Shown: positions 12,294 to 24,868 of the stretch, one piece after another | Numbering within the stretch: position 1 is the first letter of the stretch | Layout: each line of letters begins with the position of its first letter | Made by a program: the position numbers and the translations under genes | The notes under the pieces: generated by a model | Told to the model about the DNA's origin: nothing | Seen by the model: the letters and a program-made list of their open reading frames with translations, nothing else | Database searches by the model: none | DNA from: Luscinia megarhynchos | Taxonomy: Eukaryota > Chordata > Aves > Passeriformes > Turdidae | Length of the DNA: 64,000 nucleotides | Assembly (NCBI GenBank): GCA_034336665.1 | Contig: CM067569.1 | Coordinates: 23,533,320 to 23,597,319, forward strand | Reading direction: 5' to 3'

Positions 12294-15200
12294 CTAATAT
12301 GCTTTCATTAGCAGGGTTTGGAAATTCCTGTTCAGAGGGGATCTTGGCATATGTTTTCTAAGCATATTTCTCTGTATGCTTCTGCCTTTGAAGGGCTCAT
12401 AAAAACTGGTTTGAAAATGTGAGCAGGAGAGTTCAATCACTCTGTGGAAATGTTGCAAAATTCTGGAATTTAAACTATAATTTTAATGTTTGATAAGGCA
12501 TTGGATGAAAGGACATATTTCTGGCTAATATATTTGATTGTATAATTGCTGATGATCTGATTCCCATTACAATCAAGAAATGTAGGGAAAATATTATACT
12601 GTCAGGTACCAAGGGAAGAAATTTTCAACCTAGTGCTGGAGTTGTTACCAGCCAGCTAATGAAAAAACATTCCTAGAAGTAAAATTATAATGAATCAGGT
12701 TTTTGAAAATTATTAGATTGAAAATAGCTCATTCTGATTTTCAAATCTAAATATTTGAGCACAGAAGCAAGTGGACTGAAGTAAAAATAAATGAGTTAGA
12801 TTGTGTGGAAAATGGTCATTAGAGGTAAATGGTGCCCTGTTATAATTTGTTTCATATAAACGTTATGAAGAATTTTTTCACAAAAGCAATCTATGCTTTA
12901 AACATTTCAATAGTTTTGGTATTAGAGGTACAAAAATATCATTAAGAGGGAGCTAAAATTATTCTTTTATACTTTTCTTTTAGGTGTTATTTTTGTTAGA
13001 AATTGATAGCAGGCACAAGTGGGGGAGAAGCAGGACTGCTAAAAAACAAAATCTGTTTTGAATTCTATGGATCCTGACAGATTCATGTAAATGAAGTAAA
13101 GGGAATATAAATGGAAGTGGCATAGTGCATTGTCATTACATACCAGCCAAATGAAAGGAATTTTTATACAACAAAAACAACAACAATTATTAATAATTGC
13201 CTTGCATGTTAGAGCAAGCTTAATGGATTGGAGCACTTCAGCTTCAATGAGTTGAATGTGTCATCAGAGTGAGGCTTCATTCAAATCAAGTGATTGGAAG
13301 ATACCTGTAGACTGTGTAGAGAAGACAGGGGAACCCCTGGATTTATGTATTTTGACAATATTGCACTTCAGGTAGCTGTGTCAAGATGTTACTGAATCAT
13401 TAAAGACTCCACTTGGAGCTGTAGCCTTTGTTGTGGTGTTTTGTTCTGCACCAGAAGCAGTTAGTGGGAAAATGTAATTGTGTGTATGTTTACAAAACCA
13501 AAATTACACATCATTATTAATTATTTGATTATCTGATTAAAAATGATGGCATCTTTATTCAGATTTCTATAGTTGTTTTGCACTGTTTTGAGTAGTTTGA
13601 TGAGAAATACTAAATGCGTCTTTGAGTGTTTGTTTGTTGGGTTATTGTTTTCAGGTTTTTGAGCAGGAAGAATAAGTTGTAACTTCTGTTGATAAAATTA
13701 TTCAAATCTGAATGCATATCAGGAGGCTACACTCTGTATACTTTTTAACAATAGTAATAATTCTTACTATTCATATGTGGCTGTATTTTTGAATTATGTA
13801 GATCATGCACATGGGATAGCTGAAAATATCTAGAAATAAAATTGAGGTTTATTTCAAAACAACTTCTAAACCCACATTTTTAAGTTGTCAAAATGTTTAA
13901 AAATCCAGTCTTAAATATTTATCTGAACATTAAAACTACTATAGATCTAGATTTCTGGATAATGCTCCAGTTTTCCAAGTCCTGTGAAGAACTGGGATTT
14001 GTAACCTCTCTGATAAACTTGAGGTATTATTGCTGAGATCCTTGAAGTTTGTTTCAAATCAGGCTGTTGACTGTAAGAGCAGTATTTGATGGGGAAAAAA
14101 AGTTTAACTTTTCTCTTTTAGAGTATTTTAATTATTACACACGTCAGTAGACACTTAGCCTGACTAGAAATTCCCTTTTACCCAAAATAAATGTGAATAT
14201 TTACCTAGAGGCTCAGCACTTTGCTTCACTGAAAACAACATATTTGTGTCATGTCAATTCTGGGAAGGAAGCCAGATTAGACATTCCCACCTCTCTCTGC
14301 CCCCAGACATTCATTTCAGTGCAGGAGTTCATTGCCTTTTCAATTGCACTGCTACAACAGCTTTTGAGATTAAACTGCAAACCAGTCAACTAAAAGGTTT
14401 CTGGTTTTAGGAAAAAAAAACTTAGCAAAAACCTCAACCTTCTACAAATATAAAAAGTGTCTCTGACCTTAAATAAATAAATCATTTCTACTTTGCAATG
14501 TAACTGTACAAACAGCAGTATGGGCAGAACAGAGCAGCAGTGATCAGTGATGGAGGAAGGGTTCATTAGCTGCAGCTGGTAAGACCACAGAGGGCATTCT
14601 TCCAAACGCTGAGGGTTTCTTCTCCAAGTTTGTTGCATTATCAAAATCTGAGACCTTCAATGTAGATGAAAAAGGGAATTTAAACTTTATGGCAAAATAA
14701 TTAGGAATTTTATGTAAATGCAAGGAAAAGCTAAATGTACATAAATGTAGTGTGAGGGACAGTGGAAGCAGCTGAAAGCAGTTTCTGGTACTTAAATGAA
14801 GGAAATGGATGGAATTTGTTTACTCCTGGATTGGGTGAAACTTCTTGTAAAGGTTGCTTATGTAACCCTTGGACATTAAAAGACATTTTCCTAAATTTTA
14901 TTTCCAAACTGGGATTGATTTTTATTCGCCTGAAAGTTCAAATTCAAGAAGTTTAAAACTGCTGAGTTGTTAGGGCAAAACCCTGGACCTTTAAATCTGC
15001 AAAACTACAGAAAAAAAGGCATTCTAAAATAGTTATGTCACAAATCTAGAGGCATGTGATAGTAGGTGAAATAGAAACCCTTCAGAAATGCAAGGATTTG
15101 TTGCTGTCAGTATGCTCCATCTCATCTGAAGTTGTAGCATGGTATTTAAAATGCATTTATTTTATGTGACTCTTAACTACACTGCAATTCTGACTAAAAT

Positions 15201-17009
15201 GAAGCCAGTTGACACAGAATAGTTCATGGGATCTGAGTTTCTGACTTTGGTAGAGTGCAGAGCTCAGCTCAGTGAAGGTGAACTAATAGCATATTTATTT
15301 ATACACTCTGAAAGCAAAGAATGACTAGATCACTTTTGTTGGTGAGTTGCTTTGCTTTGCTCAGGCCCCAGTACAAAGTCAGCAGAGGCCAATGTGAGAT
15401 CACCGTGATAGGAAGCACAGAACAGGTACCTCATTTTGTAATGGTATGGGATTGCATGGCTTCCACTTCTGGCTTAGCTGCACCAGTCCTTTGTCATCTG
15501 ATGTAAGTCACTTGCCTGTTCTGAGTCTCAGCAGCAGTTACAATTCTCCCAATCTCGTGGAAAAATTTCAGTAAATAAGAAGGCAGTGAAAATATGATTG
15601 CATACATAGAATTATCCCTTATAATATTTTAGTAGTGTGATTTGTTGTTGCTGATCATACTGTAATTAATTGTTAAAATGCTGTATTTCACTTTGATTTA
15701 TATAAGGGTTATTGCCTGTACTGTTTTCCTTAAGTGACTCTTTGTCTCAGAGATATTTTAAGAATGGAAAATTAGTCACTTGCATAGAAATCAGACTGCC
15801 AACCTTGTCTTTGCTTTGAAAGTAGGCCTGTAGTACTGTCCAGCTCAGGCAGCTGCCCTGCTCTCCTTCTTCCTTGGGAGGCCAAGATGTGTGGAAACAG
15901 CAATTTCTGGGCAGGCGAATATCCCTGTGCCCTCACTTGTGTCTCCCTTATCCCTTACACCTTCAGGTTTGTCCTGCCCACTCCTCCATCTCACTCCTCT
16001 GCATGAGAGCCAGCTCTGCTCTAGCTACTCCCTTTCCCTGCTTGCCCAACAGCCAGAGTATGTGGAGAGTGTGTGTTGAGGTGGGAAGGGAAAGGAATTG
16101 TTGAACAGTAGTAGGAGTTGTCATTCAAAGAGGAAAAGCTGAGGACTGACTCCTGGAGGTGGTGAGTACTTTGAAACCCAAGGTTTTGTCCAGACCTCAC
16201 TGTATATTATTTGTAGAACCCAGAGACTTCACTGACTATGAGAACTATTGGATAACCTGGGCTGTTTTTCCTGAACATAGATTACAATCTTATCAGCACA
16301 GAGTTTCTTTGTCTGACTGGTAATTTGATGCTTACTTTAAAATTCAATCTGAACAATTTCTTTAGTAACATCTAAAGAAAAAGAAAAAAGTTCTTTTGAA
16401 GAATAAGTTCATTGTAGTCACTTTTAAAATTCTGGTCACAGATTTCTACTTAGAAGAGACCTTTTTGTTTTATTAATCTCTATCTTATCTAAAAGGGCTG
16501 TTTAAAAGTATCCTAACTATTGTAGTTTATGTCCAAAGCTGTTACCATTTCGCAGCTGCTTTTGTTGTTTTTATACCCATATGCCACTTAAAGCTTACTT
16601 AATCTCCTTAAATCACCTTATTGTGACTCTTATGCAATCCTGTTTTAAAGAGATTTAGGTGCCTACAGCTGGAAACAGGCTTGAACTGGGATTTTCAGAA
16701 CCGTCTAGTAGTCTGACCTGCACCAAAATCACTGATTGTCAGGCTGCTGGTAAATCTCTCTAGATTCCTGTCTATCCTTTTAGAAACCTCAGTGACCTTG
16801 TGGACGGTCCAAGCCCTCATGTCATCCCAGTGAAAGTGAGAACTCCCACGGGGTGAAAGGGGAACTCCCTGCCTGTGGTATGATACTGGTGAAGTGGGAA
16901 TGGCTGCAAAGCTGGACTTCACAGCTTGATTGAAAGATCAGATGGAACAGAATTCTTCAAATAACAAGTGTTCGAAATGTGACTGTGAAAATCATTAGCT
17001 GTGTTTGTC

Positions 17010-17028
17010 TTTTATTTTATTTTATTTT
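17010..17028. repeat. (TTTTA)n short tandem repeat
   Basis: About four TTTTA units occur in tandem and end in TTTTCC. This is a simple replication-slippage microsatellite and is probably length-variable. Confidence 0.8.
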
Positions 17029-19182
17029 CCTATTGGGGCTGCCTCACTTCAGGCTCAGGCCTTAACAATCCTGGCATCCTCCGAGTACTGCTCAAGAGAA
17101 GACTAAATATGTTGTGTCCTGGTGTAGTCTGTCCCATGACAGGCAGGAAGAATCACACAATTCTGCCCTGAAACTTAAAAACTGCCCAGAAATGTTACTT
17201 AGGGCACATCTGAGATCTTTCTCATCTTGCAATGAGAAGTTCAGGCATTTTGAAACAGAGCATTTGTACACTCCAAGGTGCTTTGACTTGAGTACAGTGG
17301 CAATTAAGGAGTTAATTTAAAGCAAGGAGGGAAGGTTGAGAGCTGAGACAATAGCTCATGGCTAAAAGGCTGATCACAAGTTAAGCTAGCAAGCTCTATG
17401 AAGTACTCCTCTGGTAGTTAAAAATGAGTTTCTGTGCAACAGAATGAAGCACCTTGTAACTGAAGAGCAAGGCTGTTATGTAGCTCCAGTTAAAAAAGTC
17501 TCTGTGGTGTAACAACTTGTGTTCCTTTCGGTGGCAGCCCTGGAGCTTTAAACTTGAGGATCACAGTTGTAGGGAAATGCTGTCTCACTGACAGACTTTT
17601 GCTCCTTTAAGGCTGCTTTGAGCTACTTTGACAAACTGTAATTCACTCATGTTGTTTTGCTTTGCAGCAGCTTCTTGCAGAAAGTTAATCCTTTCCCAGA
17701 CTTACGCTTCTCACTTGTTTCTTCTTATTTTTTTCTTTTTTTTCTCATTTGATTCACTTTCAAGCTCGCTGCAGTACTTCTCTACTGCAAAACAGTTTTC
17801 TCTTTTATATTTTTTATGGCACTAAGTTGTTGCTTTGCTGTGCACTGCAGGTAGATCTGACAAGCATAAGACATAGAGGTCTGGACTCCAAAAAGGGATT
17901 CACATGCTTCAGTTTCACCTGAGCTGCAGTTTAAGAGTCGCAGATCAAAAACAATTTGCATATAAATTGTTCCTCATTGCTTAAGTGCCTGTTAATCCAT
18001 AGGTACCTGATTCCTTGACTGTAAAATTGCTTTGGAGTGTGTTCATTGTGCAATGCAATGCAGTGCAGAACCCCAGGTGTGTATGAAATCACAGCACAAA
18101 CCTTGCAGAAACACAGGTATGAGCCCAGAAGCAATCTGCCTGCTTTAGCATGGCCCTGAAACAGGGTTTTTGTAAGTTTCATCAGAGTAAAATATCTGGA
18201 ATTTTGGGTGCTATTCAGCCTGCAGAGAATTTTGCACGTGTGTTTTATTATAGCTGGTATTAATTTTCAGGAAGAAAATTTCTAGGTTTTGTGTGGGATT
18301 TTTGTAAACCTGTACTAGATCTGTAGGTCTGGCCATTATACCTATTAGCTCAATTCTGCTTTCAAGTTTCTCTGGGGATGAGTGATTCACAAATACAATA
18401 ACATATAAAGTTGTATTGCAAGTAATGTTTTTTATATTGTAGGGATTCCCAGTTCCTATTCTCCAAGCTCTGATTCCTCTGCCAATGAAGTATATGAAAG
18501 CTATAAGCATCAGTTCATTGATAAACTTAAGAATATGCTTAATTTTGAACTGTTTGAAATAAAGATTTTCTAAAATTTCTGCGTTTATATTTTAGCTGCA
18601 TCCAATGTCATGAATTATAAATGCTCTAAAAGTCATTTACAAACTGTAATTGTTACATCTGAGACTGAACTACAATTTTTGTTTTTATGTCAAACTCTAA
18701 AATACAACAATAAAAGGAAGTTGTCAAAATCAAATGTATGCACAAAAAAAGTCAAGCAACAATACATTCCCAAGCTTTAGATTCTTGGGATAAAAGAAGT
18801 TCTAAGACATCTAGGAAATGTTTTTAATTACTGTTGTTATTATTATGATAAAAATGTAGCCATCATTTATCCTAACCTCATTGAAATAAATAATTTCTTC
18901 TTTAGATACTACTCCTGCTACTGGAAGAAGTTTTTAGATGACTGACCAGATCTTTATTTGGTAGAAAATTTGCAGTCAATAAAGCTCTGTTGACTTGATT
19001 CTAAATTTTTCTTTCCCTTCTGTTTGTATGCTTAGCTCCTGGTTACTGGCACTGTCTATTTTTTTTGCACCTCTCAGCTCAGCCATAAAAAGAAAATATT
19101 CATCTGCTAGCAGTCCTACAGAGAACTTTGTTTAATTCAAATGTAGAAGTCATAAGTATACAGACTTGAAAAGTTCTTGTCC

Positions 19183-19216
19183 TGTGTTCTTATATGAGAA
19201 TGTGTTCTTATGAGTA
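19183..19216. repeat. Imperfect tandem duplication (about 17 bp x2)
   Basis: Copy one (19183-19200) reads 'tgtgttcttatatgagaa' and copy two begins again 'tgtgttcttatgag' at 19201. They differ by a two-base TA insertion. It looks like a small local duplication. Confidence 0.6.
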
Positions 19217-19575
19217 GGGAATGAATACAACACATTTCAAAAATTGTTTCTAGTTCATATCACAAATGTTATCTTATCAGATCTGAATACAACCAAGAAA
19301 TACATTCCACAGAATCCTACATATCTTTGAATATTTATAGACCTTTGAACTTTGCACCAAATAGGATAAGATCATAAAAAATTCATAGCATAATTTTCAC
19401 TCCTACATTTTGCAGCTGAGACTTTCAAAGATGATGGCACTTTGTTCTGGTAGAGGAAAGCTAATATATGTCTAAAAGGCTGTGAGATCATGAATGGAGG
19501 CAGTAATATATATATATTTACATGTGAAAACTAGTAAGATACAAATATCCCTGTTGAGGACTATTCTGAACATGA

Positions 19576-19665
19576 GAAGTTTTCACGAGTTCCTTCACAG
19601 GGTTGGTCAACCTCATCAGTTTATTTGTAGCCAAACACTGGAATAGATTGTGCTACCCAGACATC
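19576..19665 (+). mobile_element. Possible decayed CR1 fragment
   Basis: 'ttccttcacagggttggtca' followed, after a short insertion, by 'aaacactggaatagattgtg' and 'ctacccag' resembles the CR1 segment read as 'ttcttcactgaaagggttgt' ... 'attggaacaggctgcccag'. The match is patchy, with a roughly 20-base unmatched insert, so this may be coincidence. Confidence 0.35.
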
Positions 19666-22600
19666 TGCTGAATAAACTGAGCCATCTGCTTGGAATCTGA
19701 TGGCACAATAGAGAGCACAAGGTTCATACTCTCTACAGTTTCAGCACAGCTAGTTTCTCATTTCTATAGAAATGGAATTAGAGCTAGTGTGTTCTCATTG
19801 CAAGCCTACTTTCCACCCTTCAGCCAGCTTAGCACTCCTGATGGAGAAGGAAACAAAGTAGACTTGCCCCTGTCAATGGGCCCTGCAGGTCCAAGATCTA
19901 AGCAGGTGATGGAGAAGAAACAGGGCTGGGGAGAACAGTCCCCCAGCCTCCCTGGCACAGTTCTGCAACTAGCCCAAGGTGTACTGGGTGGGATTTTGAG
20001 GGAAAAAAAATTAAAGTGTATGTGCAATATTACTTGACTAGGTATTAGTTTTCCTCTTTCTTCAGCAAATAGTCATGAAGGAGGAATAAATAAATACTCA
20101 GCTGCTAAGTCCACTATCAGGAAATCAGTCTATGCTAAACTGACTTTCTTCTGATTAAAGTAATTTCACATTCAAAGGGAATTTTATATGATATTAGGCA
20201 AAGATGCATTTCAAGTTTCTGATAATAACCATTGTGGTCTGGACCAGATCTTGCTCATCAGTAAAGTGAAGGATGAGTTGTTAATGTATTTCACCTTTTA
20301 AAAACTTTTTTCTTTTCCTCTTTGAACTTGCAATTTACCCATGATGTTGAGGGAAAATGGTTTTATGTCTCCAACTGATTCAGTACCTTTTAATGTGATG
20401 CTAAATCTCTTTCAGTTGAAAAGTAAATCTACTTTTATTTTATGCTTACAGTAATGGACTAAGGTTGGAGAGCTCTAGGGGTGTTCACTGAGAATGATTT
20501 AGCTAAATATTGTTGTAATTGAGATTATATATTTTAAGCACTGTGAATGGACTGTTAAGTACACCTGCCCTTATTGCTTTAGACAGGCTCACCCCTACCA
20601 TAAAAAGCCCTTTTCCTCTTCTACCTGTTACTACAGTACCTTTGTGAAAATACAAAGGGACTTGGATTCTCTTCTGTTTCTGAAGTGTTTTTCCAGGGTG
20701 GATTGTGTGTCTGCATGGGTGGTATGCTGTAAATTTTGGTCCTGCCACACTATTTTCCACAGTGTATGATAGATGGATCCCAGACCTGCTTTGTAGTAAA
20801 ATATATCAATGTCTCCCTTGAGAATGATACTTAGGAAAAGTGTTGCCAAAGTGTAGATTACTCTTCCAGAGCCTTTCCAGCATATCCTAGTTTTACCTTC
20901 AGGGAGAACACTCTTGGAAATGGTATGTCTCTAGACAGCTGGGGGATGATTCCTCCTGGGTATGGATTTCCTCTCTGCAACTGTGAGGCAAATGACCCAA
21001 CAGGTTCTTGATATTTTCACATTTTTGATCACTGGTCTCAATTAATTCAGTGGGCAAAATTACCTAAGCAGAGAGAGACCTGGCTGTCAACCTTTATCCA
21101 TGACTTTTTGTTAGGGCAATGTGGACCATAGGGAAACTTCCACCCATCAGTGTGTTAGCACTTTTTAAACACATGGAACATTATTTCAAAACTCTCCTTA
21201 TTACAGTTTCACTCATATCCAGTATATCTAATTAATTTTGATCAGCAGGCTCAATGAGAGGCGATTCCAAATAATCTAGGATGACTTAGAAGAGAGATTT
21301 TTGATAGGCCCAAGATTTAGACTATGTGATAAGATCATGCACTCTTCTGCTATCAGTGTAGTTGTTCATTGGGGGATTTTTGTTAATTAAAATTTCTTTC
21401 CTTTAAAAGCAAATTATGTAATATCCTATCCTGATTCCTGGCATAATTCCAAAGTAAGACTGAAGCTTTGCATCATTTCTAAGCTATAATCAGATACCTG
21501 AGGACCAAGCTGCTCAGAATTAGGTATCTGTACTGCTACTGCAGTTACAGTTCTTCACCTTCTAACCATTGCTTGACTGCAACAGCAGAGACTCTGCACA
21601 AGTTTTCTAGGAGATTTATTGGCAGAGAGGGAATGGAATAGTAATGTTGAGTTATAATTCATTGAAACAGCAGACAAAAACCTGGTTTTCGTGATCTTAA
21701 ATTCTTTCATGAATAACAAGCAGGAAACAATGCAGAAAAGCTTTTGAGCTGACAGGAACAAATTTTAAGCCCCACAGCATGAATTTCCTTAAAGTATATT
21801 CTAATAGTCACTGAAACCATAGATGGCTATCAGTGATGTATGAGTTTTCTGAAAGTTAAAAATTATGTCCAACAACAATTAATCCATGTGCTGCCTTTAG
21901 GAATTTATAGAGATTTTTCAACCTGAAACCTTTTTAAACCTTCTCAAGATATGAGGAATCTGTGATCCATAAAAAGGAAAAGAACTAAGAAAAACAGATC
22001 CATAGCAATAGGCTTGTGTTTTGTATGGAGCATCCAAAACAGTCTCAACAGTTCCTGGCATTGATGGCTGTACAAGCATAAGAGCAATTGGAACCATTTT
22101 GTTGATACATGTTAAATACTGTCCTTAAGTATGCAACTGCTGTTTCCAAAGAAAGAGCAGTGAGATAGGGAGGATGATGAAAAAACCGTAGAAGCAGAAA
22201 ATATTTACAACTTGGATAAAATGGAAATGGTGATCTGAAGTTGTGTTTAAAAATTATTACTCCAGAGGGATACAGAAGAAGATTGGACAGTATCTTTTGA
22301 ACAGGTATAGCTTAGCTTATAATCAATTTAGTAAAGGAATTAGCTTGACACATTGAAAGGTGTCTGTTAGTCTTCCTAGTTGATCAAGAATAAGCATGGA
22401 TGAGAGGAGAGCATAAAGTGTTAATGAAGTTGGTTTTATTCTGTTTGTCAGAGAAATCTCTACATGCCAAGTGTGTGCTGGGTTTTTGTGCCCATTTATA
22501 TTTCAATAGAAATGATGCTATAAAATTAGGGTGCAGTAATTTCAAACTGTGGTTGTGAACATCACATTTTTCTCGCTTTAAAATATCTGTCATCTCAAAT

Positions 22601-24811
22601 TCTTTTGCTGTTTATATTTTTCACATTATTGTTTTGCACTCAAACAGTGATAATTATCTCCCTTAAGTACAGAGTGATCATATTTTCTGGAGAGTTTTAT
22701 TTTCTTTCTCTCTACTTGCAAACTATTCTGCATGCATAGGACCATCTTTTTTTAATGTTCCATGGTCCAGATGTCACAGACGTCACAATTCCAAAATTCC
22801 ATGAGGGATCCCTGGCTTTTGAATAAGTGGCAGTGTGGGTGAGGTTAAAATATGTCTAGTGTGGAGCTCAGTCCTCAAATGCTAGCCAACCAGCTGGCAT
22901 TTAGGCTGACATTGATCAAAAGACACTACTCCTGGTTCGGTGAAGTCTGCCAAGATGAAAATATTTCTTTCAATCTGGCTCTGACATTAAGGCAGTTCTC
23001 CACATTATTTAGTGCTAAGGTTAAGCCAGACCTCTTTCATGTTACATTCGAGCCAGAGACAACAGGCTCACTAAAACCATCAGAATAACAGGGTGATTTT
23101 AAAATTTCCCCTGGGTTTAATAAAATGTGGTAGTTTGGGTGAAATTTTCCTGATAGACCTTTCTGTTAATGCTTATCTAGATAATGCATCTTCCAAATGT
23201 TCTGACCAGAGTGTTTCTGATATTAAGAAGACTTTGTCCTGCAGCTCCACAGATGTTTTTTCTCCACCTTTTTTATTATGAGTAGGGTTTAGAATTTCAC
23301 AGTTAAGTTGAGGGGTATTTTGTATACTGTATGCACCTAGCTGTGGTTGTATTGAATTCCCCAGGGGAATGGGAGGATAATAGATTTTTAAAAGACAAGC
23401 TTGTTGAAATGAATGTAGTTGTTCCTGCTGAATGCCAGCTGAGTTATAATGGTACAGCTGCTTCTTATTCTCTTGAATATGGTGCCTCATGAGCAACATG
23501 GGTGTTGAATGCCTGATGGTCGATGCAATATAGAACAAGTTACTAACAAAGGAGGGTGTGTATCAAAGTGCTACAGATGTACATGAAATGCGTATTTTAA
23601 ATAGATTCTGCGTCTTTGGGAAGCAGAGAGAAAAAATATTTTCTGGAGATGTAGCTAAGCATAATTTCATAGGTTTTAGGTGGCAGCTTAAAGATCAAAA
23701 ACATCTTAGGGCCTGGTTCTCTAGTAAAAAGCTAACTATTATAGCAGACTTACTTTAGATTTTCTCCAAACTGGAATTTGGATTGTTTTTTCCAATTTCT
23801 AGTTCATCTGGGAACAGACAAGAACAATTTTTTTTTAAAATGTAGCCTATTATTTAAGCTCCAGCAAGAAGTCTTAGTTGGCAGAATTAAAAGAGAAAAA
23901 AGGCAAAGGTAAGTGTTCTGATAATCATCTATGTTGTTCTACTGAAAGATTTAGGTCAGTGCCTCAGTGGAAAATTCTACAGGGTCTTTCATATTAATAT
24001 TAATTTACTTATTTAAACTGCAGTGAGACATTTCTTTTGATAAATGTGGCCATTCTTTTTAAAAAAGGAAAAAAACCCCAAAAACAAAAGCAAAGAAAAA
24101 CTACAAATGCAATTCTGGCTTTTTTTTCCAAGACCTTCTGCCAAAAAGTACGTGACCCTTAATGGAGTCACCTGACTTAATGGAGCAACCATTAATTTGA
24201 TTTTATTAATTCAGGAAGCTTTGTGAGTAGAGTGGCAGTAAAGTACTGCACATTGCTGATTACAGAGCAATGCAGTGCAGCCTGGCTGTCCAGAGAGTAG
24301 GAAGCAAACAGCCTCAGCTACTCCTCTCTTAATATGCCATGCACAGCTCAGCCCAACTCTTCAGTTGTGTTTAGCTACTTGGCCACCTACCTAGCTCATC
24401 TACCTACCTACAAATGTACAGGCCTTGCTGCTCACAGCACAGGAGTTTTGATCCTGGCCTGCCTAGAACTTTCTGGCTTTGAGCTGGGTACCAGGTATGG
24501 GGTGATGTTCAAACCATGCTTGGTCATGTTCTCTTGCATTTCTTGTTTTTGTTCCTCTGGCAAATCTGCAGTTTTTAGGCCAATACAGGGTCCTGATGGC
24601 ATTTTCAGAACTTTTAGGCTTGTTTGCAGTCAAGTAGGTGTAAGCCAAGAATCAGAATCAGTAGATGTGTTGGATGTATCATAGGTTTATGTTCTCTTCT
24701 ACTGGCTAGTTTAGAGATTTGGAAACACCTTTTAGATACTGGTTGCATTTCAATGAAAAGCATGTCAAACATACCTACTTTCTCTCTTATTTGCAATTAC
24801 ATGAACTGGTA
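19666..24811. other. Unique AT-rich non-coding DNA
   Basis: No gene was found. The frames at 19690-20037 (+, 115 codons) and 23173-23538 (-, 121 codons) are the longest here. They show no splice context, no recognisable domain and no bias suggesting translation. A-rich sequence lies at 24060-24110, and a palindromic ATTAATATTAAT is found near 23993-24004. Confidence 0.55.
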
Positions 24812-24868
24812 ATCTTCCCATTTTCTGAGTACAAAATGAACTTAACTATTTCAAGAAAATGGGAAGAT
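24812..24868. repeat. Perfect inverted repeat, 15-bp arms
   Basis: The left arm 24812-24826 (ATCTTCCCATTTTCT) is the exact reverse complement of the right arm 24854-24868, separated by a 27-base spacer. Pairing stops abruptly on both sides. The composition is mixed rather than simple A/T, so chance is an unlikely explanation. If transcribed on either strand it would fold into a 15-bp hairpin. Confidence 0.85.

Larger units (their letters stand above)
12294..19575. other. Unique AT-rich non-coding DNA
   Basis: No exon or RNA gene was recognised. Small simple repeats include a TTTTA pentamer run at 17010-17028, a T-rich tract at about 17727-17745, and TGCAA-like repeats at 18049-18066. The section 16,690-16,930 is somewhat GC-richer without a recognisable family. 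Open frames are under 100 codons. Confidence 0.55.
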
